A stretch of DNA of 22,944 nucleotides, taken from contig CAJWZY010000003.1 of the NCBI GenBank assembly GCA_913050545.1, forward strand, positions 1 through 22,944, in the 5' to 3' direction. The notes under the pieces were generated by a model. The model was not told the origin of the DNA and did no database searches. It saw only the letters and a program-made list of their open reading frames with translations. Shown here piece by piece: positions 1 through 6,807 of this stretch. A program made the translations under genes and the position numbers. Source of the DNA: an uncultured bacterium. Its GTDB lineage: Bacteria; Planctomycetota; UBA8108. Position 1 is the stretch's first letter. Each line of letters starts with the position of its first letter.

Positions 1-1287
1 CAGGGGCTTGCCGTCGATGGTGAGCTTCTCTACGTTGCCGACAGCGAAAACCATGCGCTGCGCGTTGTCGATCTCTCCACGAAGACCGTCTCGACCCTGG
101 CCGGTGATGGGGTCCAGGGCAGGGATTATACCGGTGGCGGCAAGGGCCGGACACAGCAGCTCAGCACCCCCTGGGACGTTACCGTCGACCGTTCCAGTGT
201 GTATATCGCCATGGCGGGCACTCACCAGATCTGGATTTACGACAAGAAAAAAGGGACTGTGAAAAACTACAGTGGGACCGGTCGGGAACAGAACAGCAAC
301 GCGCCCGACCGTCTCCTGGCGGCCTGGGCCCAGCCATCCGGCCTGAGCATTGGCCGTGGAAAACTTTATATTGCCGACAGCGAGAGCAGCACGGTTCGTG
401 CAATCGATCTTGAAAGCGGTGCCACCTCTACCCTGGTAGGAGGAGAGGATGCTGAGCCGAGGAATCTCTTCGCCTTCGGAGATGTCGATGGCGTCGGGGA
501 GAAGGCCCGCCTGCAGCATGACCTCGGGGTGCTCTGGCTCGAGGCCAGTGCCCGGCTTGCCGTGGCCGATACCTACAACCATCGACTCAAGCTGCTGGAT
601 CCCGCGAAAAACCATGTAGCCAGGTGGATCGGTTCCGGCAAGCCCGGCCTGCGTGATGGCAAGGGGCTCGAGGCGCAGTTTTCGGAGCCCTCCGGGTTTG
701 CGCTTGCCCCCGGTGGCAAGCAGCTATTTATCGCCGACACGAACAACCACGCAATCCGTATCGCTGACCTGGAAACTCTCGAGGTCAGCACGCTCAAGCT
801 CCAGGGGGTTCCGGTGCCCCTCTCCCCGCTCGCCCCGCGCAGCCAGCGTCTCGCTGATCTGCCCGGCACTGTCGAGGTAAAGAGCAAGGGTCTGAAGCTT
901 GAAGCCGGCGCCGGTGGCAAGCTGGTGCTCAAGCTTGCGCTTCCACCGAAGCACTACTATTCGAAATCGGCCCCGAGTCGCTGGCAGGTCCTGGCTTCAG
1001 CTTCGTCACCTGTCCTGTTGAAGGAGGCCGCTGCCCAGGGAGCTCTCGGCGCGGGTGGCGACATAGTCATCCCCCTGGAGGCTGTAGTTTCCGGAGCCAG
1101 TGGAGAGGTGCTGGTTGAAGCCCTGGCCTACTATTGCGATGATGCTGGTGCCTGCAAAGTTTCGGGAGTGATCTTCAAGGTCCCCGTATCGGTTGGAGCG
1201 GGCGGAGCGGCAGAGGTAGTGCTTGAGCACACCTTCGGGCTCGAGGCGCCTGATTTCAGCAATCCCTTCAAGGTCGGCGAGAAATAG
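1..1287 (+). CDS. NHL-repeat beta-propeller protein, NHLRC2-like, 5' end missing
   Basis: The reading frame is open from base 1 to the TAG at 1285-1287, so the start lies outside the window; about 428 residues are visible. The sequence has several NHL-type blades, seen as repeats of the form 'LYVADSENHALRVVDL', 'LYIADSESSTVRAIDL', 'LAVADTYNHRLKLLD' and 'LFIADTNNHAIRIADL'. From about codon 281 the propeller gives way to a beta-rich C-terminal domain with a Tyr-Tyr-Cys segment. In NHLRC2-type proteins a thioredoxin-like domain precedes the propeller and a beta domain follows it; the visible part matches the last two. Thioredoxin motifs would lie upstream and cannot be checked here. The role is probably redox or protein-interaction related, but no specific partner is visible. 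The next gene starts 49 bases downstream on the same strand. Confidence 0.85.
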   Translation, partial: QGLAVDGELLYVADSENHALRVVDLSTKTVSTLAGDGVQGRDYTGGGKGRTQQLSTPWDVTVDRSSVYIAMAGTHQIWIYDKKKGTVKNYSGTGREQNSNAPDRLLAAWAQPSGLSIGRGKLYIADSESSTVRAIDLESGATSTLVGGEDAEPRNLFAFGDVDGVGEKARLQHDLGVLWLEASARLAVADTYNHRLKLLDPAKNHVARWIGSGKPGLRDGKGLEAQFSEPSGFALAPGGKQLFIADTNNHAIRIADLETLEVSTLKLQGVPVPLSPLAPRSQRLADLPGTVEVKSKGLKLEAGAGGKLVLKLALPPKHYYSKSAPSRWQVLASASSPVLLKEAAAQGALGAGGDIVIPLEAVVSGASGEVLVEALAYYCDDAGACKVSGVIFKVPVSVGAGGAAEVVLEHTFGLEAPDFSNPFKVGEK

Positions 1288-1336
1288 TTCGCGGATTCGT
1301 TTCGATTTCGTTTCAGCCGCGGTAGAGAACAGCTAA

Positions 1337-2188
1337 ATGTCAACAGGCCCAGGACTGTCCGATTTCAGTTTTACCTTTCTCGGGACAGGTACCTCGGCAG
1401 GTGTCCCCGTTATTGGCTGTCAATGCGAGGTCTGTACTTCGGATGATCAGCGTGACCGGCGTCGACGGGCGAGCATCTGCCTGCAGTTCACCGATGGAGG
1501 AGGCCAGGAACGGGTTATCCTGGTGGATACATCGCCGGATCTTCGTGCCCAGGCCCTCGACCTTCGACTCGATCGTTGTGATGCGATTCTCTTTACCCAT
1601 GATCACGTTGACCATACCTTCGGGCTTGATGAGGTGCGCAGGTTCAATGCGGTTATGGGGTCCTCGATAGATATTTACGCTGAGAAGGAGACCCTCGATT
1701 TCCTGCACAGGGTCTACCGCCATATCTTTGAGGCGGAGAAGAACATCAACAGGTCCTTTGTCGCCAGCCTGCAGGAGCATGAGCTCCGGGTGGGGGAGGT
1801 TCTCGACATCTTCGGACTCCGTTTTACACCGCTTCGGTTGCTTCATGGTCGCCAGCCGGTGCTGGGGTTCCGGATCGAGGCTCTTGACGGCGCTGGCGGG
1901 GTGGCACCGTCGCAACCTGGCCCCTTGCCGCTGGCTTACTGCACCGATGTTTCAGAGATTCCCGAGGAGAGCTGGGGCCAGCTTGGCGAGCTGAAGACCC
2001 TGGTGCTTGACATGCTCCGACCGCAGCCCCATCCGACACATTTTTCTACAGCGGAGGCCGTATCGGCGGCTGAGAAGATCGCCCCCGGGCAGACGTTCTT
2101 CACTCATATGACCCACGATATCTCGCATGCCGGCCTGGAACTTCCCGCCGGGATGCAGCTGGCTTACGATGGCCTCGTGCTGTCCTGA
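1337..2188 (+). CDS. MBL-fold metallo-hydrolase, PhnP-like phosphodiesterase family
   Basis: A 283-residue metallo-beta-lactamase-fold protein. The N-terminus reads 'FLGTGTSAGVPVIGCQCEVC', typical of the PhnP branch; Cys28, Cys30 and Cys33 match the structural zinc cluster of PhnP. The HxHxDH motif is H88-D-H90-V-D92-H93. Later candidate metal ligands are H170, D204 (in 'YCTDVSE') and a His among H235, H257 and H260. PhnP itself hydrolyses 5-phosphoribosyl 1,2-cyclic phosphate in phosphonate breakdown, but no phn genes are present here, so the substrate is unknown; a general cyclic-phosphate phosphodiesterase role is the safe inference. The ATG at 1337 has only a weak purine stretch upstream. 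The 3' end overlaps the convergent Lnt-like gene by 25 bases. Confidence 0.88.
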   Translation: MSTGPGLSDFSFTFLGTGTSAGVPVIGCQCEVCTSDDQRDRRRRASICLQFTDGGGQERVILVDTSPDLRAQALDLRLDRCDAILFTHDHVDHTFGLDEVRRFNAVMGSSIDIYAEKETLDFLHRVYRHIFEAEKNINRSFVASLQEHELRVGEVLDIFGLRFTPLRLLHGRQPVLGFRIEALDGAGGVAPSQPGPLPLAYCTDVSEIPEESWGQLGELKTLVLDMLRPQPHPTHFSTAEAVSAAEKIAPGQTFFTHMTHDISHAGLELPAGMQLAYDGLVLS

Positions 2189-3708
2189 GCGCCCGGGATT
2201 TTTCTGCGGCTGTAGAGCTCCAGCAGGGCGAGAATCCCCAGGGCGAAGAGGCAGCCCGGTGCGAGGACCCACCCGCCTTTGACAAACCAGGTATGGCCCT
2301 GTCGAGGATCGAGAAGGGGGGCGGGATTGACCGCCGCCCAGTCCTGTCCCTTCGGAGCCTCTGCCTGCAGGGAGCCTCTATTGTTGAGGATCGAGGAGCT
2401 GCCCTTGCGGGTTGCCCGGCAGATGCCGGCTCCTGTTTCCAGCGCCCGGAAGGCCAGCAGGCGATCGAGGAGCCGGTGCATTTCTGTTTGCATCCCGGCG
2501 CTGTCGCCAGCCACGAGAAAGAGTTGCGCTCCTTCGCTGGCAAGCCGTCTCATCTGATGGGCAGAATGGCTTACCCGGTCGGTGACGAGGAGAATCGACT
2601 GGCCCTCCTTTGTTTCAATCGAGAGGATCTCTTCAGCGCTCTCATCTCCGTGCCGGGCGCCGCTTGCGATGTATAGAAGGGAAGGCCTGCTGTCTTCTCC
2701 GCTTTCCCGGTCTTTCAACACACCAGCGCCGATCGCCACGCCTTCCTCCCGGGCAAAGGTCTCCAGCCTGGTCTTGAATCCAGGCTTGTCCCCGCTGCCG
2801 GGGAAAGTGTCAGAGGGAAAGAGAATCAGCCGGGGTTTTGAATTCAGCAGCTGCCGGGCCAGGTCGAGGTGTTTGCCGTCGCCGTCCCCGGTGTTCTGTA
2901 CAAGTCCTACTCGAAGGCTTTCGCCCGGGAGACGCCCGCCGTTTTTCCCGGGAGCTTCAATGATGGACCCAAGCCCGACCATGCCAAGCACCCCAAGGGT
3001 TGCGGCAAGCGCCGGGAAAACCTGGGTACGTACCCGGCTCTCTCTCAGGGCGAGGAAGAAAGCTCCGTTAACCAGGCAGATGACGAAGCCGAGTCCGCTG
3101 AGCCCAATGACGGTCGCGATCTGGCCCTCGGGACTGTCCGGTTGCAGAAGCTGTCCGAGCTGCATCCCGGGACTGGCCAATGGGATGTATTCGACGCGCA
3201 GGTACTCGATCGCTGTCCAGGTCACGGCCATTGCCGGGACAATCGCGAGAGGTGAAGATTTTCGCAGAAGAACACCCCCCGCTGCGCAAAACAGCATCCA
3301 GGCGCCGATGATGGGCAGGCTGGCCTCTGCGGTAGAGAGGATCGGAGCTTCAACCCAGCTGCCCGCAGATGCCAGCGGCCAGCAGCAGAGAATAGAACCG
3401 AAGAAGAATCCGTGCAGCAGCCTCCATTTCAGGCTGTAGCGATGACGCCCCAGGCTGATCAGGAGGGGGAGCAGTCCAAACCAGGGGATGGTCCGCTCCA
3501 GGATGCCGCTGCCTTCGAAAAAACACAGCGACAGGAGCATCGCAGAGAGGGGGCCACCGAGGAAAACTCCCCCTCGCGGTTTTGCTCGGGAATCATTTCG
3601 TTTACCGTTGGCGGGTTTTGAGATCGGCACTTGAGACCTTCCGGTTATTGTCCGGACCCTCATCAATTTTTGACCACGCTGCGCGCGGAGGTTCTTTCGG
3701 TAAGGCAT
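2164..3708 (-). CDS. Apolipoprotein N-acyltransferase homologue, catalytic residues apparently lost
   Basis: 514 residues, the usual length for Lnt, which adds the third acyl chain to lipoproteins in the inner membrane. Hydrophobic segments fill about residues 48-250 and one closes the protein at about 479-497, as in Lnt. The membrane part keeps a 'PLASPGMQLGQLLQP' loop and 'GLSGLGFVICLVNGAFF'. A nitrilase-like domain runs from about 264 ('LRVGLVQN') to 465, ending with 'LLAFRALETGAGICRATRKG'. The E. coli triad is Glu267, Lys335 and Cys387. Here the 'WPE' equivalent is 'FPS' (Ser299), the Cys of 'CYE' becomes Thr376 in 'LLVTDRVS', and no Lys is visible where 'YxKxxLVPFGE' would fall. The frame is intact, so it looks like a maintained pseudoenzyme or a protein with a new role. 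Other starts are possible at Met16 or Met57; the basic N-terminal stretch suits either. Confidence 0.78.
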   Translation of the reverse strand: MPYRKNLRAQRGQKLMRVRTITGRSQVPISKPANGKRNDSRAKPRGGVFLGGPLSAMLLSLCFFEGSGILERTIPWFGLLPLLISLGRHRYSLKWRLLHGFFFGSILCCWPLASAGSWVEAPILSTAEASLPIIGAWMLFCAAGGVLLRKSSPLAIVPAMAVTWTAIEYLRVEYIPLASPGMQLGQLLQPDSPEGQIATVIGLSGLGFVICLVNGAFFLALRESRVRTQVFPALAATLGVLGMVGLGSIIEAPGKNGGRLPGESLRVGLVQNTGDGDGKHLDLARQLLNSKPRLILFPSDTFPGSGDKPGFKTRLETFAREEGVAIGAGVLKDRESGEDSRPSLLYIASGARHGDESAEEILSIETKEGQSILLVTDRVSHSAHQMRRLASEGAQLFLVAGDSAGMQTEMHRLLDRLLAFRALETGAGICRATRKGSSSILNNRGSLQAEAPKGQDWAAVNPAPLLDPRQGHTWFVKGGWVLAPGCLFALGILALLELYSRRKIPGAQDSTRPS

Positions 3709-3789
3709 TTCTAATAGTCGAAGTGCCCGGTTATTGAACGGGAAAAGTATCTGTTAAAGGCAGTTGAGCGTCCAGCAAATCCCCCGCTG

Positions 3790-3811
3790 CCGGCTGGCTG
3801 CTACCAGCCGG
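3790..3811. repeat. 8-bp perfect inverted repeat in the Lnt-like/HNH divergent gap
   Basis: CCGGCTGG at 3790-3797 pairs with CCAGCCGG at 3804-3811 around a 6-base loop. No T-run follows on either strand, so it is not a normal intrinsic terminator. It lies between the divergent starts at 3708 and 3905 and could be an operator or a 5'-UTR hairpin. A second short palindrome, AACTG-G-CAGTT, sits at 3825-3835. Confidence 0.4.
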
Positions 3812-3904
3812 AATATGAAACTTTAACTGGCAGTTGGTAAGGGGTTAAGATGATGGTCTTAGCAGAAGTTTCCGGCACTGCGGTGGTTGGAGTCTCGAGG
3901 AACG

Positions 3905-4504
3905 ATGGAAAGCACCTGTCTTACCGATCCCACCCTGGTTCTCAACAAGAACTGGCTACCGATACAGGTTTGTTCAGTGCGCCGTGCCTTCACAATGCTC
4001 TTCAAGGGTCTTGCCCGTGTTGTCGAGCCGCAGGGCTACTCCCTCTATGATTTTGACAGCTGGTCGGACCTGGCCATTCCCCGCGGCGAGTCGTTCGTCC
4101 AGGGTGTCAGCAGGCGCATCCGGATTCCGGAGGTCATTGTTCTGCATGGGTGCGACCGTTTTAACCGGCCACGGGTAGCCTTTACCCGCCGCAATCTCTT
4201 TCGCCGTGATCGTAATTGTTGCCAGTATTGCGGCAAGAAATGCTCCACCGAGGTTCTCTCGATTGATCATGTTATTCCCAGGTGTGCAGGTGGAGAGGGG
4301 AGCTGGACCAATTGCGTGGTCGCTTGCCTTGCCTGCAATGCCCGCAAAGGCGGGAGGCTTGTACGCGAGGCAGGGATGCAGCTGCTGCGCGAACCGGTTG
4401 AGCCACCTGCCCAGTCGGCCTTTACGCTTCACGTCAATCGCCGCAAAGCAAGCTGGGAACATTTTGTCAGCGAGGCCTACTGGAACACCGAGCTGAAACC
4501 CTGA
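3905..4504 (+). CDS. HNH endonuclease family protein
   Basis: 199 residues from the ATG at 3905. An N-terminal region ('LVLNKNWLPIQVCSVRRAF') is typical of a small HNH family common in planctomycetes and some other environmental bacteria. The nuclease module lies at about residues 93-155: a CxxC zinc pair at C106/C109, 'SIDHVIPRCAGG' with D121-H122, Asn136 in 'SWTNCV', then C141/C144 followed by N145 in 'CLACNARKGG'. These provide the HNH metal-binding core and a four-Cys zinc site. The specific DNA substrate is unknown; no restriction or phage genes lie nearby. The start was chosen because GAGG at 3897-3900 precedes this ATG; an in-frame TTG at 3887 would add six residues. A separate overlapping frame from 3850 has a stronger ribosome-binding site (see findings). 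Confidence 0.87.
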   Translation: MESTCLTDPTLVLNKNWLPIQVCSVRRAFTMLFKGLARVVEPQGYSLYDFDSWSDLAIPRGESFVQGVSRRIRIPEVIVLHGCDRFNRPRVAFTRRNLFRRDRNCCQYCGKKCSTEVLSIDHVIPRCAGGEGSWTNCVVACLACNARKGGRLVREAGMQLLREPVEPPAQSAFTLHVNRRKASWEHFVSEAYWNTELKP

Positions 4505-4540
4505 GGAGGAGGTGGGGTGTAACTCCAGGGTTTTTGTCTT
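4496..4540 (+). terminator. Probable intrinsic terminator of the HNH gene
   Basis: AAACCCTG at 4496-4503 pairs perfectly with CAGGGTTT at 4526-4533; inner GGAG/CTCC pairing through a bulge can extend the stem. The right arm runs into TTTTTGTCTT. The left arm overlaps the stop codon at 4502-4504. The loop is long (about 22 bases before inner pairing), which lowers certainty. Confidence 0.5.
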
Positions 4541-4543
4541 GGC

Positions 4544-4572
4544 TTGACTACTGCTGTGCAGATGCCCATTAT
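4544..4572 (+). promoter_or_regulatory. Candidate sigma70-type promoter for the SDR/chrA pair
   Basis: TTGACT at 4544-4549 is followed, 17 bases later, by CATTAT at 4567-4572. That is five and four matches to the consensus hexamers at ideal spacing, just after the terminator of the preceding gene and about 55 bases upstream of the SDR start. No Shine-Dalgarno-like sequence is visible before the SDR ATG. Confidence 0.4.
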
Positions 4573-4626
4573 GCTCCTGTTGTTTGCGGATAAGGGTTCA
4601 CCCGCAATTCCTTCCTATTTCAGCTT

Positions 4627-5394
4627 ATGGATAATGTCATGCCATTTTCCCTCGATGGCCGAGTTGCCCTGGTGACCGGAAGTTCAACAGGACTCGGCAA
4701 GGCAATCGCTTTTGGCCTGGCCCGCTGTGGAGCCAGGGTTGCCCTGAACTATTACAACAACGAGGAGCGCGCAGCGAAAACCTTCAGTGAATTCGAGGCT
4801 GAGGGCTTCGAGGGACTGATGTTGCGTGCAGATGTGTCCGACGAAGAGTCGGTGAACACCCTGTGCGATGAGGTTGCTGAGAAGCTCGGCGGCATTGATA
4901 TCCTTGTCGCCAATGCGACCCCTGACCAGCCCCAGATGCCGATCGAAGAGTTCACCTGGAAGCATTTCCAGTCGATGATCGATTTCTTTATCAAGAGCCC
5001 CTACCTGCTTACAAGGGCGGTTTTGCCGCATATGAAGGAAAAACGCCGGGGCCGGATCATCAATATCACCAGCGAGGTTTTTCAGCGCAGCATCGGCAAT
5101 TTCAGTGCCTATGTTTCAGCCAAGGGTGGGCAGATTGGTTTTACCCGCAGCATGGCGACGGAGCTGGCTCCATTCAATATCACCGTGAATCTCGTAGCGC
5201 CGGGGTGGATTCCTGTCGAGCGGCATGAAAACGATCCCCAGGAACAGAAGGACGGCTACCGGGAGATGATCCCGATGGACAGGTGGGGGGTTCCAGATGA
5301 TGTTGCCGGAGCGGTCGCTTATTACGCCAGCGATGAGGCTGGATTCGTAACCGGGCAGACAATCTGCGTAAACGGGGGGATGAGTCCCTGGTAG
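4627..5394 (+). CDS. Short-chain dehydrogenase/reductase (FabG-like SDR)
   Basis: 255 residues, the usual length of a classical SDR. It has the NAD(P)-binding motif TGSSTGLG at residues 17-24, 'ADVS' at 68-71, the 'NAG' motif in the form N96-A-T98, catalytic Ser149 in 'NITSE', Tyr162 and Lys166 in 'AYVSAKGG', and 'APGWIPVE' after the active site. The C-terminal 'TGQTICVNGGMSPW' is typical. By alignment to FabG, the fourth tetrad residue (Asn in 'xTNL') is Phe121 in 'DFFIKS'. The fold and cofactor use are clear but the substrate is unknown; FabG-like 3-oxoacyl reduction is only one option. Start: ATG 4627, or ATG 4639 in the same frame; neither has a clear ribosome-binding site. chrA follows after 55 bases and may be cotranscribed. 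Confidence 0.88.
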   Translation: MDNVMPFSLDGRVALVTGSSTGLGKAIAFGLARCGARVALNYYNNEERAAKTFSEFEAEGFEGLMLRADVSDEESVNTLCDEVAEKLGGIDILVANATPDQPQMPIEEFTWKHFQSMIDFFIKSPYLLTRAVLPHMKEKRRGRIINITSEVFQRSIGNFSAYVSAKGGQIGFTRSMATELAPFNITVNLVAPGWIPVERHENDPQEQKDGYREMIPMDRWGVPDDVAGAVAYYASDEAGFVTGQTICVNGGMSPW

Positions 5395-5449
5395 GAGTGG
5401 CGGCTGTCCGGCCATTGGCCCGGGTGCCTGCCTGAGATGGTGAGTTCTC

Positions 5450-6640
5450 ATGTCGCGTATTGGCGAGCTGGCAGCGGTCAGTTTCAGACTGGGAGTTTTA
5501 GGCTTTGGTGGGCCAGCTGCGCACATTGCCATGCTCGAGGACGAGGTCGTTAAGCGCAGGGGATGGATCACCCCGGAGCGTTTCCTCGATATGCTGGGAG
5601 CGACCAACCTGATTCCGGGTCCGAACTCCACCGAGATGGTGCTTCACGTCGGTTATCTCAGGGCCGGCTTTCCGGGCCTGCTGGTTGCCGGAACGTGCTT
5701 CATCCTTCCGGCCGTGGCGATTGTTACCTTTCTCGCCTGGCTCTACGTAGGCTACGGCAGCCTTCTTGAGGTGAAGCCCTTTATCGAGGGAATCCAGGCA
5801 GTTGTTCCAGTATTGATTGCCATGGCAGTCTGGAGGCTTGGCTGGACTGCGGTGAAAAATCCGCTGCTGGGGGTCATCGGGCTGGCTGTGGTGGTTGCGG
5901 TATTACTTGGGGCTGACCCCGTAATGGTCCTGCTTTGTGGTGGATTGGCGGGGTTGCTGATGACCGGGTTCGTAAAGGATGGGGTGGGAGGAGGGGCTGC
6001 GGGGGCGGCCCTGCTGGGTGGCGGCCTGCTCACAACGGGCGGCGGCACCCTGGTTGCGGCCGGCGCAGTCGTGAAGGTTACCCTGGTTGAGCTCGGTCTC
6101 GTTTTCCTCAAGATCGGCTCGGTTCTTTTCGGAACGGGCTATGTACTGGTCGCATACCTCAAGGGCGAACTGGTCAATGACACCTTTGGTCTTACCAATA
6201 CCCAGCTCATGGATGCGGTTGCGGCCGGGAACCTTACCCCGGGACCCATTCTCTCGACAGCTTCGTTCATCGGCTATCTTCTTAAACCGCCGGGCTGGGA
6301 GGAGGTTCTCGGCCTGCCGGGAGCGATCGTTGCATCGGTCGGTATCTTTCTTCCTTCCTTTTTCTTCGTCCTGTTGCTGGCGAAGGTGCTGTGGAAGCTT
6401 CGTTCTTCCCCACGGATGGGGGCATTCCTCGACGCTGTGAATGTCAGCTCTGTGGGGCTGATGGCAGCGGTTACCATTATGCTCACCAGGGATATCCTGC
6501 TGCCTTCTGAAGGCGGGTTTTCCTGGCAGAACGGTGTCTTGATGGTTATCGCAGCGGTTCTGCTGGCAGGCTTCAAATTGAGTCCACTGTGGCTCATTCC
6601 CTCTTCCTGTGCCGCAGGCTGGGTTCTTTTTCAGTTATGA
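5450..6640 (+). CDS. chrA: Chromate transporter family permease (two CHR domains)
   Basis: A 396-residue, very hydrophobic protein with two homologous halves, as in long-chain ChrA. Half one (about residues 5-190) has 'LGVLGFGGPAAHIAMLEDE' and 'NLIPGPNSTEMVLHVGY'; half two (about 210-396) has 'FGTGYVLVAYLKGELV' and 'NLTPGPILSTASFIGYLL'. The FGGP and PGP motifs are characteristic of the CHR family. Characterised members export chromate from the cytoplasm, powered by the proton gradient; many genomic homologues have no shown chromate role, so the substrate should be treated as provisional. A glycine- and alanine-rich linker lies near residues 180-205. The start ATG is preceded by GGTGAG. No chromate regulator (chrB) or sulfate genes are adjacent. 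Confidence 0.9.
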   Translation: MSRIGELAAVSFRLGVLGFGGPAAHIAMLEDEVVKRRGWITPERFLDMLGATNLIPGPNSTEMVLHVGYLRAGFPGLLVAGTCFILPAVAIVTFLAWLYVGYGSLLEVKPFIEGIQAVVPVLIAMAVWRLGWTAVKNPLLGVIGLAVVVAVLLGADPVMVLLCGGLAGLLMTGFVKDGVGGGAAGAALLGGGLLTTGGGTLVAAGAVVKVTLVELGLVFLKIGSVLFGTGYVLVAYLKGELVNDTFGLTNTQLMDAVAAGNLTPGPILSTASFIGYLLKPPGWEEVLGLPGAIVASVGIFLPSFFFVLLLAKVLWKLRSSPRMGAFLDAVNVSSVGLMAAVTIMLTRDILLPSEGGFSWQNGVLMVIAAVLLAGFKLSPLWLIPSSCAAGWVLFQL

Positions 6641-6664
6641 TTTCCGGGGGAAATTGCGCGGTTC

Positions 6665-6681
6665 TTTTACCTGCGGTAAAA
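6665..6681. repeat. 7-bp perfect inverted repeat upstream of the kinase gene
   Basis: TTTTACC (6665-6671) and GGTAAAA (6675-6681) flank TGC. The left arm overlaps the candidate -35 element at 6666-6671. There is no downstream T-run, so it is more like a protein-binding site than a terminator for the upstream permease gene. Confidence 0.4.
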
Positions 6682-6693
6682 AAAGGTTAGAAT
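6666..6693 (+). promoter_or_regulatory. Candidate promoter of the kinase/CotH-like operon
   Basis: TTTACC at 6666-6671 and TAGAAT at 6688-6693 are separated by 16 bases, giving four and five consensus matches. An alternative -10, TATACT, lies at 6693-6698. The transcript would have a leader of roughly 100 bases containing a palindrome at 6752-6764. A second, weaker option is TTGACA at 6755-6760 with TATCCG at 6777-6782. Confidence 0.35.
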
Positions 6694-6751
6694 ATACTTC
6701 TGCCTTCGGAAATTAATGAGAGTGTTGCGTCACAAGTTACGGCGCTGACAA

Positions 6752-6764
6752 AGTTTGACAAACT
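6752..6764. promoter_or_regulatory. Perfect 13-base palindrome, possible operator
   Basis: AGTTTG-A-CAAACT is a perfect inverted repeat around base 6758. It contains a consensus -35 hexamer TTGACA (6755-6760) and lies 43 bases upstream of the kinase start. This is a plausible repressor site, but no other copy was found by eye in the window. Confidence 0.35.
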
Positions 6765-6807
6765 CATCCTTGTTGGTATCCGCGGCTGATTTTACCTTGG
6801 GGACACT

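Noticed and set aside
1340..1915. 191-codon minus-strand open frame opposite the PhnP-like gene
   Set aside because: The plus-strand frame has complete metallo-beta-lactamase motifs; the minus-strand product has none.
2164..3708. Lnt-like gene as a decayed pseudogene
   Set aside because: The frame is open over 514 codons with normal domain length; only catalytic positions look changed.
3709..3904. Mobile element end or attachment site in the gap before the HNH gene
   Set aside because: The inverted repeat at 3790-3811 has no matching copy flanking the HNH gene and there is no recombinase or target duplication.
6665..6681. Intrinsic terminator for chrA
   Set aside because: The hairpin is short, AT-rich at its base and followed by A-rich sequence, not T-rich sequence, on the plus strand.
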